Source of the DNA: Acinetobacter equi
GTDB taxonomy: Bacteria; Pseudomonadota; Gammaproteobacteria; Pseudomonadales; Moraxellaceae
Direction: 5' to 3'
Length of the DNA stretch: 64,000 nt
Assembly (NCBI RefSeq): GCF_001307195.1
Contig: NZ_CP012808.1
Span: forward strand, 1,426,001 to 1,490,000
Below, piece by piece: positions 1 through 9,715 of this stretch. The translations under genes and the position numbers were made by a program. Numbering within the stretch: position 1 is the stretch's first letter; each line of letters starts with the position of its first letter. The notes beneath the pieces are model-generated. The model searched no databases, was not told the origin of the DNA, and was given only the letters and a program-made list of their open reading frames with translations.

Positions 1-399
1 TGAACCGTGATAGCAATGAATCAGAACTTTTTGGTTATTTTGTTCTGCTATTTGAATGGTTTTCATCACAACAAGTAAGTCTTCTTTAGACATTGCCCAT
101 GTGTTTACAGGAATATGTACGAGCTCAATATTAGTATCATGGAGTATTTTTTTATCTTTATTTGATGTTCTTAAGTTGATGACAATATCAATATTTTGTT
201 GTTCTAATAACGGAATAATTTGATTGGATGGCTGCTCACTACGGAAAATATTTGGACTGACTTGATAAAAATTATGTTCTTTAGAAATAATATTCCCCCA
301 ATTTTCAGGACGAACAGGTACTGTATTCGCAGTGGTGCAAATGGAGAGAAAAAATAAGGGATGAATAAGTAAAGTTGTAATAAGTAATTTTTTAGGCAT
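1..399 (-). CDS. Exported tyrosine/dual-specificity phosphatase-like protein (3' end outside window)
   Basis: Reading the minus strand from the ATG at 399 gives 133 open codons that run off the window edge. The product starts with a signal-peptide-like segment (MPKKLLITTLLIHPLFFLS), then WGNII, FYQVSPNIFRSEQPS and IVINLRTSNKD, which is the usual layout of the DSP/cyclophilin-independent tyrosine phosphatase fold. The last visible residues are HCYHGS, the start of the HCx5R catalytic loop; the arginine lies beyond the edge. It is therefore probably a periplasmic phosphatase. The substrate is unknown, and phosphatidylglycerophosphate or phosphoprotein are both possible. The family assignment is inferred from the motif order. 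Confidence 0.75.
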   Translation of the reverse strand, partial: MPKKLLITTLLIHPLFFLSICTTANTVPVRPENWGNIISKEHNFYQVSPNIFRSEQPSNQIIPLLEQQNIDIVINLRTSNKDKKILHDTNIELVHIPVNTWAMSKEDLLVVMKTIQIAEQNNQKVLIHCYHGS

Positions 400-844
400 A
401 AGAAAATTAAAAAAAGAATTATAAGAGGTCGGGATAACCTTAAATTATACTGAGTAAACAAGAAAGTATAGATAATAAGCTATCTTTGCTTTATTCATCA
501 TAAATAGGGGGATGATAAATATACTTAATTATGATTTTTATACTAAGTAAAAAAAGAATGTGATGTTATTGATTCGTATATATATTTTATAAGTGTGGTA
601 ATGCTGTTTTATTAGAAGATAATAAGGGGAATAGATCTTTTATCCCGCAAAAGTCACATTTTTTTCTATAAAACTGGGTTGAAATTTGATACATTATCGT
701 ACTTATGTTTAGTGTTAGATTAAAAAATAAAGAGTTTTTTAATGGTGTTTTTTAGAAAGCACTTGTACTTCATATTTCTGACACCATAATAATGATTGAC
801 AAAAAACTTATTCAATTGACAAGCAAGATTTAGAGAGTCTATTC
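400..844. other. Intergenic region upstream of secA
   Basis: This 445-bp AT-rich gap separates the divergent phosphatase gene and secA, so it must hold both promoters. TTGACA-like hexamers occur near 797 and 817, but neither has a convincing -10 at normal spacing before the secA start. No secM-like leader ORF is visible, and I see no RNA gene or repeat. Confidence 0.4.
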
Positions 845-3553
845 ATGTTGGCAAGTCTGATCGGAGGAATCTTCGGTACTAAAAATGAGCGTGAACTTAA
901 ACGCATGCGTAAAATCGTTGAAAAGATTAATGCGCTCGAGCCGACGATATCAGCCTTAAATGATGCAGACCTGTCTGCAAAAACTGAAGAATTCAAACAG
1001 CGTCATAAAAATGGCGAAAGCTTAGATAAATTAATGCCAGAGGCATTTGCTGTTTGTCGAGAAGCTGCAAAGCGTATCATGGGTATGCGTCATTATGATG
1101 TACAGCTCATTGGTGGTATTACACTTCATGAAGGTAAAATCGCAGAAATGCGTACTGGTGAAGGTAAAACGCTCATGGGTACTCTTGCATGTTATTTGAA
1201 TGCGATTAGTGGTGAGGGTGTTCATGTTATTACCGTGAACGATTATTTAGCACAGCGTGATGCTGAGTTGAACCGTCCATTATTTGAATTTTTAGGATTA
1301 AGCATTGGTATTATTTATTCAATGCAAGATCCAATGGAAAAATCAGAAGCATATAAAGCAGATATTACATATGGTACAAATAACGAATTTGGTTTCGATT
1401 ATTTACGTGACAATATGGTGTTCTCTTTAGCAGAGAAAAAGCAACGTGGCTTGACTTATGCCATCATTGATGAGGTGGACTCAATCTTAATTGATGAAGC
1501 CCGTACACCATTAATTATTTCTGGGCAGAGTGAAGACTCTTCTCAACTATATGCTGCAATTAACTCAATTCCAGCTAAATTACGTCCTCAAAAAGAAGAA
1601 AAAGTGCCAGATGGCGGTCATTTCTGGATTGATGAAAAGCAACGTTCAGTTGAAATGACTGAAGTTGGTTATGAGACTGTAGAGGCAGAACTTATTGCAA
1701 TGGGGTTGTTGGCTGAAGGTGAAAGCTTGTATTCGGCTGCGAATCTTAATTTGGTTCATCATGTTTCAGCAGCAATTCGTGCACACTTTCTTTTCCAACG
1801 TAATGTTCACTACATTATTCACGAAGGCGAAGTGATTATTGTTGATGAAAATACTGGCCGTACAATGCCTGGTCGTCGTTGGTCAGAAGGTTTGCATCAA
1901 GCTGTTGAAGCCAAAGAAGGTTTAGAAATTCAACCAGAAAACCAAACATTAGCAACAACGACTTTCCAAAACTATTTCCGTTTGTATAAAAAGCTTTCAG
2001 GTATGACAGGTACAGCCGATACTGAAGCTTCGGAAATGAAAGAAATTTATGGCTTAGATGTTGTTCTTATTCCAACGCATCGACCAATGGTACGTAAGGA
2101 TTTAAATGATTTAATTTATTTGAATCGTAATGGTAAATATTCTGCAATTACTAAAGAGATTCAAAGTATTCAAGAGTCTGGTGTTGCACCAATCTTAATT
2201 GGTACAGCAACGATTGAAGCATCTGAAATTTTATCAGATAAACTTCGTCAAGCGGGCATTGTTCATGAAGTCTTGAATGCAAAACAACATGAGCGTGAAG
2301 CAGATATTATTGCGCAAGCAGGTGCACCACGTGCCGTAACAATTGCAACGAACATGGCAGGTCGTGGTACAGATATTTTACTTGGTGGTAACTGGAAAGT
2401 TCTACTCTCTAAAATTGAAAATCCAACACCTGAAGATGAGCAGCGTTTAAAAGATGAATGGGAGGCAAACCATGAAGCGGTATTAGCTTCAGGTGGTCTA
2501 CACATCATTGGTTCAGAACGTCATGAATCACGTCGTATTGATAATCAGTTACGTGGTCGTGCTGGTCGTCAAGGTGACCCTGGTGTTTCTCGCTTCTTCT
2601 TATCTTTAGAAGATGATTTAATGCGTATTTTTGCGGGTGATCGTATCATTGCGATGATGCGTGCAATGGGCTTAAAAGAAGATGAAGCAATTGAACATAA
2701 AATGGTTTCTCGTTCAATTGAGAATGCACAACGTAAAGTAGAAGCACGTAACTTTGATATTCGTAAGAACTTATTGAAGTACGATGATGTAAATAATGAG
2801 CAACGTAAAATTATTTATTCACAGCGTGATGAAATCCTTGCGGCTGAGTCACTACATGACTACATTGAAGAAATGTATCATGATGTAATGTCAGGTATGA
2901 TTGCAAATTATATTCCACCAGAGTCTATTCATGATCAGTGGGATATTCCTGGTCTAGAACAAGCTTTACATGAAGATTTAGGTATTTCACTTCCAATTGG
3001 TAAATGGTTAGAAGAAGATCGTCGCTTAGATGAAGAGGCATTGGTTCGTCGTATTACTGATGAAGTACTGAAACGCTATAATGATCGTCGTGAGCAGATG
3101 GGGCCAGAATCTTCTGCAATGCTAGAAAGACACTTCACATTAGGTTCATTAGATCGTCATTGGAAAGATCATCTTGCTGCAATGGATTATTTACGCCAAG
3201 GTATTCACTTACGTGGATACGCGCAAAAGAACCCAGAGCAAGAGTATAAAAAAGAAGCATTTAATTTATTTGTAAATATGTTAGGTGTGATTAAATCAGA
3301 TGTTGTGATGGATCTATCTCGTGTTCATGTTCCAACTGCGGAAGAATTGGCTGAATTAGAAGCACAGAAACAAGCGCAAGCACAGGCAATGCAATTCAAT
3401 TTATCTCATCAAAGTCTTGATGATGAAGTTGATGGTGAAGCTGTAGAACGCTCTAATTCAGATGCTCAGCAAGTAATACCACCAGTAAGCCGAAACTCAC
3501 CATGTCCATGTGGTTCAGGTCAGAAATATAAACAGTGTCACGGTAGAATTTAA
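845..3553 (+). CDS. secA: Preprotein translocase ATPase SecA
   Basis: SecA is the ATPase that drives unfolded preproteins through SecYEG. The 902-residue product has the family's usual length. Walker A (GEGKT, about 105-109) and the DEVD box (about 209-212) are intact. The second helicase domain carries TNMAGRGTD and the [19 protein letters not shown] motif. The C-terminus is the zinc-binding SEC-C tail with Cys887, Cys889, Cys898 and His899, used for SecB and lipid contact. The start ATG gives the canonical [11 protein letters not shown] beginning. The gene stands alone and is followed by a strong terminator. Nothing is missing or unusual. Confidence 0.98.
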   Translation: MLASLIGGIFGTKNERELKRMRKIVEKINALEPTISALNDADLSAKTEEFKQRHKNGESLDKLMPEAFAVCREAAKRIMGMRHYDVQLIGGITLHEGKIAEMRTGEGKTLMGTLACYLNAISGEGVHVITVNDYLAQRDAELNRPLFEFLGLSIGIIYSMQDPMEKSEAYKADITYGTNNEFGFDYLRDNMVFSLAEKKQRGLTYAIIDEVDSILIDEARTPLIISGQSEDSSQLYAAINSIPAKLRPQKEEKVPDGGHFWIDEKQRSVEMTEVGYETVEAELIAMGLLAEGESLYSAANLNLVHHVSAAIRAHFLFQRNVHYIIHEGEVIIVDENTGRTMPGRRWSEGLHQAVEAKEGLEIQPENQTLATTTFQNYFRLYKKLSGMTGTADTEASEMKEIYGLDVVLIPTHRPMVRKDLNDLIYLNRNGKYSAITKEIQSIQESGVAPILIGTATIEASEILSDKLRQAGIVHEVLNAKQHEREADIIAQAGAPRAVTIATNMAGRGTDILLGGNWKVLLSKIENPTPEDEQRLKDEWEANHEAVLASGGLHIIGSERHESRRIDNQLRGRAGRQGDPGVSRFFLSLEDDLMRIFAGDRIIAMMRAMGLKEDEAIEHKMVSRSIENAQRKVEARNFDIRKNLLKYDDVNNEQRKIIYSQRDEILAAESLHDYIEEMYHDVMSGMIANYIPPESIHDQWDIPGLEQALHEDLGISLPIGKWLEEDRRLDEEALVRRITDEVLKRYNDRREQMGPESSAMLERHFTLGSLDRHWKDHLAAMDYLRQGIHLRGYAQKNPEQEYKKEAFNLFVNMLGVIKSDVVMDLSRVHVPTAEELAELEAQKQAQAQAMQFNLSHQSLDDEVDGEAVERSNSDAQQVIPPVSRNSPCPCGSGQKYKQCHGRI

Positions 3554-3564
3554 TTATTTTATTA

Positions 3565-3597
3565 AAAAAGGCAGGATTTAATATCCTGCTTTTTTTA
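3565..3597 (+). terminator. Rho-independent terminator of secA
   Basis: A 7-bp stem, GCAGGAT/ATCCTGC with a 5-nt loop, is followed by seven T residues, 17 bp after the secA stop. Confidence 0.9.
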
Positions 3598-3686
3598 AGA
3601 GAAATTTGATAATTATTTTATTACTATGGAATTTTTTCAAATTAAATGTTATTAACTCTCCTATTGAGAATTAAGACGGATGATCA

Positions 3687-3983
3687 ATGAAAAAATTAAT
3701 TAGTACTTTGTTATTAATAACTATAGTTATTCCAATATCTGCAATTGCAAATCCAGCAGCACAACAAGTTCCAGTAAATAATGGACAGGTAACATTAGAA
3801 AGCCCTAGAACGGGAATTCAATATACTATTCCAAATCCGGATCAAAGATCTGTTGTAATGCAAACACAAGCGATTGAAGCAGCTAACTCAGTTACAGCAG
3901 ATCGTATTATTGCTTCAAACCCAGCATTATCAATTGAAAGTCAAGAACAAGCGAAACAAGCATTGGTTAATCTAACTAAATAA
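3687..3983 (+). CDS. Small exported hypothetical protein
   Basis: This encodes 98 residues with a clear Sec signal peptide: MKK, a hydrophobic run of about 14 residues and a likely AIA-N cleavage near residue 22. The mature part of about 76 residues is polar, rich in Gln, Ala and Val, has no cysteine and no motif I recognise. It should be periplasmic or secreted. A GGATGAT stretch just upstream can act as ribosome binding site. It lies alone between two terminators, so it is its own transcription unit. I do not recognise the family. Confidence 0.7.
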   Translation: MKKLISTLLLITIVIPISAIANPAAQQVPVNNGQVTLESPRTGIQYTIPNPDQRSVVMQTQAIEAANSVTADRIIASNPALSIESQEQAKQALVNLTK

Positions 3984-4003
3984 ATTTGTTAAGCGAGTGT
4001 GAA

Positions 4004-4034
4004 AAAAGCTAGACCAAGTGTCTGGCTTTTTTGT
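4004..4034 (+). terminator. Terminator after the small exported protein gene
   Basis: Imperfect 9-bp stem AAGCTAGAC/GTCTGGCTT (one G-U pair) with a short loop and a T-run. Confidence 0.75.
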
Positions 4035-4144
4035 TGCTTAAGGATGTGGGATTAAAATTACATTTGCTAAAAGCTAGGAGCTACTCGATTTTTTTATCAT
4101 TTTGAACTAAGCTCTATTTTTAATAATCTGAATTGGATATAAAA

Positions 4145-5365
4145 ATGGCAGTTGGTGACGTATCTATGCCACAGATGCATGTGGTTAAAGGTGTAAAAAT
4201 TGGTACCGCGGAAGCGTATGTGCGTTATCAGAACCGACGTGACCTTGTTATTTTCGAATTTTCAGAAGGCACACAAGTTGCTGGTGTATTTACACAAAAT
4301 GCATTCTGTGCAGCACCTGTTCATTTATCTAAAGCACATTTGCTTGCTGGAAACCCACGTTACTTAGTTATTAATACAGGTAATGCGAATGCAGGTACTG
4401 GTAAAATTGGTATGCAAAATGCAGAAGCAACATGTGCAAAGCTTGCTGAATTGGCAAATGTTAAAGTAACAGAGATTTTACCATTTTCAACAGGTGTTAT
4501 TGGTGAACAATTACCAATCGAGCGTCTTGTAAAAGGTTTGCAACCAGCCTTAGATAATCTAAATGAAAATGCTTGGTTGGATGCCGCAACAGGTATTATG
4601 ACCACAGATACTACACCTAAAGGTGCATCAGAACAGTTTGTTCTAGATGGTGTTACTTATACCATGACTGGCATCTCTAAAGGTGCAGGCATGATTCGTC
4701 CTAATATGGCAACGATGTTGAGCTATGTTGCTACAGATGCACCGATTAGTCGTGAACTTGTTCAATTGTTATTAAAAGAAACTGTCAATGTTTCTTTTAA
4801 TAGAATAACTGTTGATGGTGATACATCTACGAATGACTCATGTATTTTTGCTGCAACAGGTCAAGCAGGTGGCATTGAAATTAACTCAGTAAATGATGCT
4901 CGTTATTCTGTTGTATTGGGTGTACTTACACGTGTAATGAAGCGTTTAGCACAACTCATTGTTCGTGATGGTGAGGGTGCAACTAAATTTATCACCGTTG
5001 CTGTAGAGGGTGGTGCAAATACACAAGAATGTTGTGACATCGCTTATAGTATTGCTCATTCACCTTTAGTTAAGACAGCGATCTTCGCTTCAGATCCAAA
5101 CTGGGGACGTATACTTGCTGCAATTGGTTACGCAGGTGTTCCAAATTTAGATGTTGAAAAAATTCAAGTTTGGTTAGATGATGTACAAATCTGTAAAGAT
5201 GGTGGTGCAGCAGAAGATTATACCGAAGAAGCTGGTGCTCACGTTATGTCTCAATCAGAAATGACCATTCGTGTTGATTTGGGACGTGGGGATGCTAAAG
5301 ATACGGTTTATACTTGTGACCTATCTTATGATTATGTGAAGATCAATGCAGACTATCGATCTTAA
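4145..5365 (+). CDS. argJ: Bifunctional ornithine acetyltransferase / N-acetylglutamate synthase
   Basis: ArgJ transfers the acetyl group from N-acetylornithine to glutamate, recycling it in arginine synthesis; bifunctional forms also acetylate glutamate from acetyl-CoA. The 406-residue precursor cleaves itself before a threonine. That site is visible as [14 protein letters not shown], with the nucleophile at about Thr190 followed by Met-Leu. Other family signatures are [29 protein letters not shown] and SDPNWGRI. The frame is open back to a TTG at 4133, but the ATG at 4145 ([10 protein letters not shown]) is the more likely start, although its Shine-Dalgarno is weak. Cytoplasmic; a single-gene unit with its own terminator. 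Confidence 0.96.
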   Translation: MAVGDVSMPQMHVVKGVKIGTAEAYVRYQNRRDLVIFEFSEGTQVAGVFTQNAFCAAPVHLSKAHLLAGNPRYLVINTGNANAGTGKIGMQNAEATCAKLAELANVKVTEILPFSTGVIGEQLPIERLVKGLQPALDNLNENAWLDAATGIMTTDTTPKGASEQFVLDGVTYTMTGISKGAGMIRPNMATMLSYVATDAPISRELVQLLLKETVNVSFNRITVDGDTSTNDSCIFAATGQAGGIEINSVNDARYSVVLGVLTRVMKRLAQLIVRDGEGATKFITVAVEGGANTQECCDIAYSIAHSPLVKTAIFASDPNWGRILAAIGYAGVPNLDVEKIQVWLDDVQICKDGGAAEDYTEEAGAHVMSQSEMTIRVDLGRGDAKDTVYTCDLSYDYVKINADYRS

Positions 5366-5375
5366 CATTCTTTGA

Positions 5376-5405
5376 TTAAAAGCCTCCTTTAAGGAGGCTT
5401 TTTTA
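5376..5405 (+). terminator. Terminator of argJ
   Basis: Strong hairpin AAAAGCCTCC/GGAGGCTTTT with a TTTAA-type loop and T-run, 10 bp after the argJ stop. Confidence 0.92.
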
Positions 5406-5492
5406 TATCAGAATTTTTTTACTAACTGGTCAATTTTATTGATCAGTATTGAGGAATCTACCCCAGGTATGGGCAAAAGGACAGAGAAGATC

Positions 5493-6563
5493 ATGATGAA
5501 TAATGCGACGAATTTAATTGCAAATGAAGCAAAATCAATTGTACAAGCGCATTTAGATCGACTAGGCGAGCCAAAAGTGAGCTTAATGAGTGAAGAAATA
5601 AAACAACGGAAGTTTGAGCAAATTCAAGCAGAACTAAAAAAAAGAAATGCAGTATTAGTTGCGCATTATTATTGCGATCCAGAGGTACAAGAACTTGCAG
5701 AAATTACTGGTGGATGTGTATCGGATTCTTTAGAAATGGCACGCTTTGGTCGAGATCATGAAGCACAGACATTGGTGGTTGCTGGTGTCAAATTTATGGG
5801 AGAAACAGCAAAAATTTTATCTCCTGAAAAAACAATTTTAATGCCAACTTTAGAGGCGACATGCTCTTTAGATTTAGGCTGTCCTATTGATGAATTTACT
5901 CGATTTTGTGATGAACACCCAGATCATACAGTTGTAGTGTATGCCAACACATCTGCAGCAGTTAAAGCACGTGCGGATTGGGTGGTAACATCGAGTTGTG
6001 CTGTAGAAATTATTGAGCATTTAGATAGCTTAGGTGAAAAAATTATTTGGGCACCTGATCAGCATTTGGGGCGTTACATTCAGAAGAAAACAGGTGCTGA
6101 CATGTTGCTTTGGGATGGAGCTTGTATTGTTCATGAGGAATTCCGTGCACGTGGTATTGATAAGATGAAAGCGCTTTATCCTGATGCGGCAGTACTTGTT
6201 CATCCCGAATCACCAGAATCGGTTATTGATATTGCTGATGCAGTGGGAAGTACATCTCAATTGATACAAGCTGCACAAAGACTTCCGAATGAAAGGTTGA
6301 TTGTTGCTACTGATCGTGGAATTTTTTATAAAATGCAACAAGTAGTACCACATAAGATTCTTATTGAGGCGCCTACAGCAGGGGAAGGGGCTACATGTAG
6401 ATCTTGTGCACATTGTCCATGGATGGCAATGAATGAATTAGATGGTATTTTGAATGTTTTGCAAAATAATGATCAAGAAATCTTTGTTGATCCTGCTTTA
6501 GGGGAGAAGGCGAAGCTACCTTTAGATCGAATGTTGAGCTTTAGCGCAAGCTTGAAACGTTAA
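5493..6563 (+). CDS. nadA: Quinolinate synthase A
   Basis: NadA condenses iminoaspartate with dihydroxyacetone phosphate to quinolinate in de novo NAD synthesis, using a [4Fe-4S] cluster. Family motifs are [52 protein letters not shown] and the C-terminal [10 protein letters not shown]. The cysteines in ATCSL, TSSCAV and the C-terminal motif fit the three cluster ligands. The frame extends upstream to a TTG at 5439, but the first ATG of MMNNATN at 5493 has an AGAGAAG ribosome binding site at proper spacing and gives about 356 residues, normal for the family. Neither nadB nor nadC is in the window, so the pathway is dispersed. Confidence 0.96.
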   Translation: MMNNATNLIANEAKSIVQAHLDRLGEPKVSLMSEEIKQRKFEQIQAELKKRNAVLVAHYYCDPEVQELAEITGGCVSDSLEMARFGRDHEAQTLVVAGVKFMGETAKILSPEKTILMPTLEATCSLDLGCPIDEFTRFCDEHPDHTVVVYANTSAAVKARADWVVTSSCAVEIIEHLDSLGEKIIWAPDQHLGRYIQKKTGADMLLWDGACIVHEEFRARGIDKMKALYPDAAVLVHPESPESVIDIADAVGSTSQLIQAAQRLPNERLIVATDRGIFYKMQQVVPHKILIEAPTAGEGATCRSCAHCPWMAMNELDGILNVLQNNDQEIFVDPALGEKAKLPLDRMLSFSASLKR

Positions 6564-6582
6564 ATTTGAACAAAAAATACCT

Positions 6583-6620
6583 AAAATGCTTGATAAATAT
6601 ACGGTTGAAGCATTTTTTTA
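6583..6620 (+). terminator. Terminator of nadA
   Basis: AAAATGCTT pairs with AAGCATTTT across a 16-nt loop, followed by a T-run. Confidence 0.75.
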
Positions 6621-6640
6621 AATTTTTTTAAATATAGGTG

Positions 6641-6669
6641 TTGACGTCTCGCTGCGTCGCGCCTAGAAT
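6641..6669 (+). promoter_or_regulatory. Promoter of the Pro-Arg-His-Pro tRNA operon
   Basis: TTGACG (6641-6646) and TAGAAT (6664-6669) are separated by exactly 17 bp. The sequence after the -10 box is GC-rich (GCACACCG), the discriminator type associated with stringent control of stable RNA promoters. The first tRNA begins 44 bp after the -10 box. Confidence 0.8.
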
Positions 6670-6712
6670 GCACACCGTACCGCACGATATGCGATACGAA
6701 AGCTGAGATGAA

Positions 6713-6789
6713 CGGAGCATAGCACAGCCTGGTAGTGCACCTGGTTTGGGACCAGGGGGTCGTAGGTTCGAATCCTACTGCTCCGACCA
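6713..6789 (+). tRNA. tRNA-Pro(TGG), copy 1
   Basis: 77 nt including an encoded CCA. The acceptor stem is CGGAGCA/TGCTCCG and the anticodon loop TTTGGGA reads TGG. The T-arm GGTTCGAATCC is canonical. First gene of a four-tRNA operon and identical base for base to the fourth. Confidence 0.97.
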
Positions 6790-6831
6790 ATTCCTCAAGG
6801 CGAATCGCATGATAAATATATCATCGGTCAT

Positions 6832-6908
6832 GCGCCTGTAGCTCAGTTGGATAGAGCATCCGCCTTCTAAGCGGATGGTCACAGGTTCGAATCCTGTCAG
6901 GCGCGCCA
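6832..6908 (+). tRNA. tRNA-Arg(TCT)
   Basis: 77 nt including CCA. Acceptor stem GCGCCTG/CAGGCGC, anticodon loop CTTCTAA with TCT, T-arm GGTTCGAATCC. It reads the rare AGA/AGG arginine codons. Confidence 0.97.
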
Positions 6909-6940
6909 TTTGGTAGCTTGGTATATTAGAGCCAAATAAT

Positions 6941-7017
6941 GGTGGATGTAGCTCAGTTGGTAGAGCCCTGGATTGTGATTCCAGTTGTCGCGGGTTCGAA
7001 TCCCGTCATTCACCCCA
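6941..7017 (+). tRNA. tRNA-His(GTG)
   Basis: Acceptor stem GTGGATG/CATTCAC, anticodon loop TTGTGAT with GTG, encoded CCA. The base before the stem is G, which supplies the extra G-1 opposite the discriminator C that histidyl-tRNA synthetase needs. Confidence 0.97.
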
Positions 7018-7034
7018 ACTTTTATAGTTGAAAT

Positions 7035-7111
7035 CGGAGCATAGCACAGCCTGGTAGTGCACCTGGTTTGGGACCAGGGGGTCGTAGGTTCGAATCCTAC
7101 TGCTCCGACCA
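7035..7111 (+). tRNA. tRNA-Pro(TGG), copy 2
   Basis: Identical over all 77 nt to the copy at 6713-6789, with anticodon TGG and encoded CCA. A terminator follows at once, so it is the last gene of the operon. Identity suggests recent duplication or gene conversion. Confidence 0.97.
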
Positions 7112-7119
7112 TTTAAAAG

Positions 7120-7143
7120 ATCCGCTTAAGTGCGGTTTTTTTA
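7120..7143 (+). terminator. Terminator of the tRNA operon
   Basis: CCGC/GCGG stem with a TTAAGT loop and seven T residues, 8 bp after the last tRNA. Confidence 0.8.
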
Positions 7144-7164
7144 TTTCTGAATTTTATGTAAACA

Positions 7165-7196
7165 AAAAAGCTCCATATTATTTTGGAGCTTTTTTA
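7165..7196 (-). terminator. Terminator of the yfiRNB-type operon (works on both strands)
   Basis: AAAAAGCTCC and GGAGCTTTTT form a strong stem with A/T tracts on both sides. It lies just past the stop of the OmpA-like lipoprotein gene on the minus strand and can also stop read-through from the tRNA operon. Confidence 0.85.
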
Positions 7197-7218
7197 TTGA
7201 GTAAAAAGTAGTTTTTGC

Positions 7219-7695
7219 TTAAGGAATAATAACAATGTTTACTCTGCGATTAACTGCTCGCTTTTCAATGTTATCATTGTTGCTTAGGGGTTGAGTTGCT
7301 CCTCGTCCTATAGTTTGAATATCTGAACTGCGGAAGCCATGTTGAACAAAGACTTCTTTGACTGTCTCTGCACGTTTTTTGGATAAAGCATGGTTGTATT
7401 CAGGGGTGCCTATATTATCTGTATGACCAATGATTTTTAGTCGTTTTAAATCATATTTTTTCAATGTTTCAGAGAGTTGCTCGATTTGAGAGATTTTACT
7501 TTCATTAATTGTTGATTTGTTGAATTCAAATAATAATTGTTCTGGTAATGCTAGGCTCCAGCCATCTTCAGTAAGATTGAATCCTTCTTTCTGTAATAGT
7601 TGTTTTTGCTTGCTCGATAAGCCTTTAGTCGCACAAGCAACAAGTATTAAACCGATTAAAGCGAATGAGAAAATTTTTGTAAATTGTTTGAGCAT
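7219..7695 (-). CDS. yfiB: OmpA-family outer-membrane lipoprotein, YfiB-like
   Basis: This 158-residue lipoprotein precursor has lipobox LVAC (Cys21) with Ala at +2, so the outer membrane is expected. The C-terminal 110 residues form an OmpA-type peptidoglycan-binding domain: FEFNKSTIN, IIGHTDNIGTPEYNHALSKKRA and IGRGATQPL with the family's Asp and Arg. In the known YfiBNR system YfiB captures the repressor YfiR and so releases the cyclase YfiN. The three genes here follow the order R-N-B on one strand with small gaps, which supports that role. The gene starts 15 bp after the cyclase stop and has an AGGA ribosome binding site. The name rests on gene order plus domain, not on close sequence recognition. 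Confidence 0.85.
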   Translation of the reverse strand: MLKQFTKIFSFALIGLILVACATKGLSSKQKQLLQKEGFNLTEDGWSLALPEQLLFEFNKSTINESKISQIEQLSETLKKYDLKRLKIIGHTDNIGTPEYNHALSKKRAETVKEVFVQHGFRSSDIQTIGRGATQPLSNNDNIEKRAVNRRVNIVIIP

Positions 7696-7710
7696 AAGGT
7701 CGAATCCTAA

Positions 7711-8913
7711 TTAAGATGCAATAAACCAACGCTTAGGCAGTATTTTTGCTTTGTACATAGAACTATCGGCTTCAGCTATAAGGGTTTCTGGTGTTGTAAA
7801 CAGTTTTCCTAATGCTATACCAATACTAAAACTGAAATAAATTTCTTGATCTGAATGAATAATTGGTTTTTTACATGTATTTAGAAGATTTTCGCAAATT
7901 AAGATCAAATTGTCTTTATTTTTTACGTTATACAATAAAACTGCAAACTCATCACCTCCAATACGGGCAATAAAGTCATCAGATCTTAAACTGGATCTGA
8001 GTCGAATAGCCATTTCTTTTAGGACAGCATCACCAGCAAGATGACCAAATTTATCGTTAATCTCTTTGAAGTTGTTATTGTCTATGAATAATAGAGCAAC
8101 ATTATCATTCAGATGGTGATTAAAAATATAAATTAATTTTTCATTAAAATAGTTCCTATTGGGGAGTTGGGTTAATTCATCATGGTTAGCTCGATGAGAT
8201 AGTTGCTGATTTTCTGTTTCAAGTTGTTGGTTTGATAATTGAATTTTTGCAAGCAATTCATTAAAAACAAATGTAATTTTATTTAATTCGGAAATATTAG
8301 AGTGGGGAAATCGTAGACTGTAGTCTTTGTTGCTACTGATTATTTTTGCTGTTTCAGCAATTGGACTTATAGAGTGCATTAAATATTTATAAATGGAATT
8401 CACAGACCAAAATAAAATGATCAGTACGAATAAGAATCCTATGCATAGAAAAATAATTATTTTTTTAAAAAATTCGATATGAGTTGATGAGTTTCCGTAA
8501 ACAATTAATTCACCAAAGTTTTGATTATTGTGTTGTATCTTTAATCGAATTGGGTCGCTAAAATATAAATTATCTAAAATGGATTGAAGCTGAAAGGGTG
8601 TTGATTCATATTGCATTGCTTGTGAGATTGTATTTCCATTAGTGTCAGCAACTGAAATTGAGCGAATAGGATACTCTTTTGTAAAATTTTTTAGAATTTT
8701 ATCAATCGTGGATTTGTCATTAAAAACAACAGCTGGCTGTATACGCTCACTGAGTGCTTTTGTTAGAACTGTGATACTACGTGTGGCGTAAGTTTCTAGA
8801 GTGAAGCTAGCAACCAATACAAAAATAACACTACACAGAAAAAAAGTTAGTCCAAAAATAGCCAGTTGAGATTTTTTAAATACATTATGTAAGGAAGTCG
8901 TTGTATTTTTCAT
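7711..8913 (-). CDS. yfiN: Membrane diguanylate cyclase, YfiN/TpbB-like
   Basis: Makes c-di-GMP. The 400 residues contain a transmembrane helix at about 17-40, a periplasmic sensor domain of about 115 residues (CHASE8-like by position), a second helix at about 155-175, a HAMP-like linker and a GGDEF domain. The active site GGDEF is at about 319-323. An RSDD product-inhibition (I-site RxxD) motif lies exactly five residues before it, so feedback inhibition is expected. The frame extends to 8958, but the ATG at 8913 has a GGAG site and sits 1 bp after the upstream stop. By family precedent, periplasmic YfiR inhibits this enzyme. Confidence 0.92.
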   Translation of the reverse strand: MKNTTTSLHNVFKKSQLAIFGLTFFLCSVIFVLVASFTLETYATRSITVLTKALSERIQPAVVFNDKSTIDKILKNFTKEYPIRSISVADTNGNTISQAMQYESTPFQLQSILDNLYFSDPIRLKIQHNNQNFGELIVYGNSSTHIEFFKKIIIFLCIGFLFVLIILFWSVNSIYKYLMHSISPIAETAKIISSNKDYSLRFPHSNISELNKITFVFNELLAKIQLSNQQLETENQQLSHRANHDELTQLPNRNYFNEKLIYIFNHHLNDNVALLFIDNNNFKEINDKFGHLAGDAVLKEMAIRLRSSLRSDDFIARIGGDEFAVLLYNVKNKDNLILICENLLNTCKKPIIHSDQEIYFSFSIGIALGKLFTTPETLIAEADSSMYKAKILPKRWFIAS

Positions 8914-8914
8914 A

Positions 8915-9415
8915 CTATTGCTCCGATTCCTTTGCGAGTAATAAAATACGAGGATCAATATAAACTCTCGATTGATTTACACTTTCTAGATTTATTTTAA
9001 AGGAAATTTGGTTTTTCTTTTTATAAAGGCAGATAGCACTTCCTACCTCACAATGGAGGTTGTTTGTACTAATGGATAATGCGGGAAAAGTAACATGAGA
9101 ATTAAGAATAAATTGTTCTTCTTTTGGAGTGGATCCTGAAAAAATAATAACATTACAATTTGTTTTTTTTATTTCACTTATAGAAACATTTTTTATTCGG
9201 TACTTATTGTAGCTATTAGATGCTTTAGTTAGTTGATCTGATAGGGGAGGATTATTTAGTGTGCATATCATGGGTGAAGGGGTATTAATTTTAACATAAC
9301 TTAATATTGAATAAATTGTATTTGCTGTATTTGTAGAGTTTGCATAAATAGATGTGCTTAAATTTAGAGCGGAAGAAAATAAAATAATAAAGGGTAATTT
9401 GGAGGATGACTTCAT
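8915..9415 (-). CDS. yfiR: Periplasmic repressor of diguanylate cyclase, YfiR-like
   Basis: This 166-residue protein has an N-terminal signal segment (about 1-25, ending SIYA) and the DUF4154/YfiR layout. Four cysteines remain. The last pair, in HCEVGSAICL, is spaced seven residues apart exactly like Cys145-Cys152 of Pseudomonas aeruginosa YfiR. The other two are 36 apart, against 39 for Cys71-Cys110. In that protein the disulfides make repression redox-sensitive. It is the first gene of the unit and its stop lies next to the yfiN start. Sequence identity looks low, so the call depends on cysteine spacing, the ISFKINLESVNQSRVYIDP stretch and gene order. Confidence 0.82.
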   Translation of the reverse strand: MKSSSKLPFIILFSSALNLSTSIYANSTNTANTIYSILSYVKINTPSPMICTLNNPPLSDQLTKASNSYNKYRIKNVSISEIKKTNCNVIIFSGSTPKEEQFILNSHVTFPALSISTNNLHCEVGSAICLYKKKNQISFKINLESVNQSRVYIDPRILLLAKESEQ

Positions 9416-9576
9416 TGTTTTTATTGCAAGCTTGATAATTGTTTAAATTATGTTCAAATATAGCATAGAATTATTATTATTTTCCACTATCAACTATATT
9501 TATGCGTGAAAAACAACATTTTTGCTTATAAATCACGCAAACGCACATTATTTTCAAAAAAAATAAAGAAAAGGTG

Positions 9577-9604
9577 TTGCAACGTATAGGAAATGCTGTA
9601 GAAT
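9577..9604 (+). promoter_or_regulatory. rRNA operon promoter P1
   Basis: TTGCAA (9577-9582) and TAGAAT (9599-9604) with a 16-bp spacer. The upstream region contains A-tracts suited to an UP element. Confidence 0.7.
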
Positions 9605-9715
9605 GCACATCCATCGGCGGTGATGAAGATTAAAACTTCTGATAAAACAGCAACTTAGCACAAAGTGTTGGGGTTGTGTTTTAGAAAGAAAGTTTAAAAT
9701 AATTTGAATTACTAG

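Noticed and set aside
6581..7112. Two minus-strand ORFs sharing the peptide VGAVGFEPTTPWSQTRC
   Set aside because: They are antisense translations of the two identical tRNA-Pro genes, a well-known source of spurious protein annotations.
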